A stretch of 6,005 nt of DNA from positions 51,376 to 57,380 of the forward strand of contig DHSB01000007.1 in NCBI GenBank assembly GCA_002408385.1. The letters are read 5' to 3'. The position numbers and the translations under genes are program-made. Positions 5,676 through 6,005 of this stretch are shown here, one piece after another (positions within the stretch are counted from its first letter, which is position 1; each line of letters begins with the position of its first letter). The notes under the pieces are model-generated. The model was not told where the DNA came from. It searched no databases and worked only from the letters and a program-made list of their open reading frames with translations. Origin of the DNA: Myxococcales bacterium UBA5297 (GTDB lineage Bacteria > Myxococcota > Myxococcia > Myxococcales > UBA5297).

Positions 5676-6005
5676 TCATCGATTCTCGAGCCGGTAGCCA
5701 AGCCGCATGACGACGCCGTCGTCGCCGGCGGCGCGGCGCAGGTCCTCGCCGGCCGACAGCGCGGCCTGCAGACGAGCCGCGTCGACCTTGGGGCCGAAGA
5801 CCGCGACGAGCGAGACCTCGCCCGCCGGCGCGTCGGGCTCGATGGCGAAGCTGCCGCGCAGAGGGCTGGCTCCAGCCCCCGGCTCGAGCGCCAAGCCTCC
5901 CTGCCCGGAGGCGGGGACGAGCGGGCTGGGCGCGCCGTCGCGGACGGCGAGGACCACCAGCCTGTCGCCCGGGCGCGCGCGGCGGTAGGCGAGCGCCAGG
6001 CGGCC
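5676..6005 (-). CDS. Partial protein of unknown function upstream of the caspase-like gene
   Basis: This is the C-terminal 109 residues of a protein whose start lies beyond the right edge. The frame stays open to position 6005, so a GTG at 5957 is internal rather than the start. The visible part reads like a beta-rich module: PGDRLVVLAVRDG, then a Gly/Ala-rich stretch, PLRGSFAIEPDAPAG, EVSLVAVFGPK, a DAARLQAAL helix, and a final MRLGYRLENR. This arrangement resembles DUF4384-like or similar envelope proteins that often sit beside caspase-like genes in deltaproteobacteria, but I cannot confirm the family from the sequence alone. Its TGA stop lies 14 nt before the preferred start of the caspase-like gene, which implies co-transcription and perhaps a functional partnership. 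Confidence 0.7.
   Translation of the reverse strand, partial: GRLALAYRRARPGDRLVVLAVRDGAPSPLVPASGQGGLALEPGAGASPLRGSFAIEPDAPAGEVSLVAVFGPKVDAARLQAALSAGEDLRRAAGDDGVVMRLGYRLENR

Noticed and set aside
5662..5679. ATG at 5679 as the start of the caspase-like gene, overlapping the upstream stop as ATGA
   Set aside because: There is no ribosome-binding site before it, while AAGGAGG sits correctly for the ATG at 5661, and the signal peptide is cleaner from 5661.
1555..5697. A stop-free plus-strand frame of more than 4 kb running across dnaB, the response regulator and the antisense of the caspase-like gene
   Set aside because: Its translation is Arg/Pro/Ala/Gly-rich with no motifs, and it overlaps three well-supported genes. 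Long shadow frames are expected in DNA of this GC content.

Overview
The window comes from a very GC-rich bacterial chromosome (roughly 70% G+C by eye, strong G/C at third codon positions). The mix of genes points to a deltaproteobacterium or Myxococcota-like organism: a secreted caspase-like protein with an EF-hand and small hydrophobic C-terminal segments, a PleD-like receiver with a broken GGDEF domain, and a TYW1-like radical SAM protein in a bacterium. This placement is an inference from gene style and was not tested by phylogeny. No transposase, integrase, tRNA, rRNA or CRISPR array was found.

Layout. (1) Positions 1-108 hold no convincing gene, only a small hairpin that may end the next gene. 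(2) 109-966, minus strand: a 285-aa radical SAM enzyme of the TYW1/COG0731 type. (3) 967-1594: a long divergent intergenic region with a TAGAAT-type -10 candidate facing each way, a perfect 12-bp palindrome, and a series of inverted repeats of unknown meaning. (4) 1595-2983, plus strand: dnaB, the replicative helicase. (5) 2996-3901, plus strand, 12 nt after dnaB: a response regulator with a complete receiver domain and a catalytically degenerate GGDEF domain that keeps an RxxD inhibitory-site motif. (6) 3902-4038: a short space between convergent genes containing three inverted repeats, the first a likely terminator stem-loop. (7) 4039-5661, minus strand: a secreted caspase-like (peptidase C14) protein with its His/Cys dyad, an EF-hand-like calcium loop and two C-terminal hydrophobic segments. 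(8) 5676-6005, minus strand: the C-terminal part of a further protein whose start lies beyond the right edge. It is 14 nt from the caspase-like gene and so probably in the same operon.

Working together. dnaB and the response regulator look like one transcript. This places replication-fork machinery next to a possible phosphorylation and c-di-GMP signalling protein. The caspase-like gene and its upstream partner form a separate, convergent cell-envelope unit. The radical SAM gene is divergent from dnaB and may share the regulatory region with it. The items most worth a second look are the dnaB-linked degenerate GGDEF regulator, the EF-hand caspase-like protein, and the radical SAM protein that lacks the second-cluster cysteines of true wyosine synthases.
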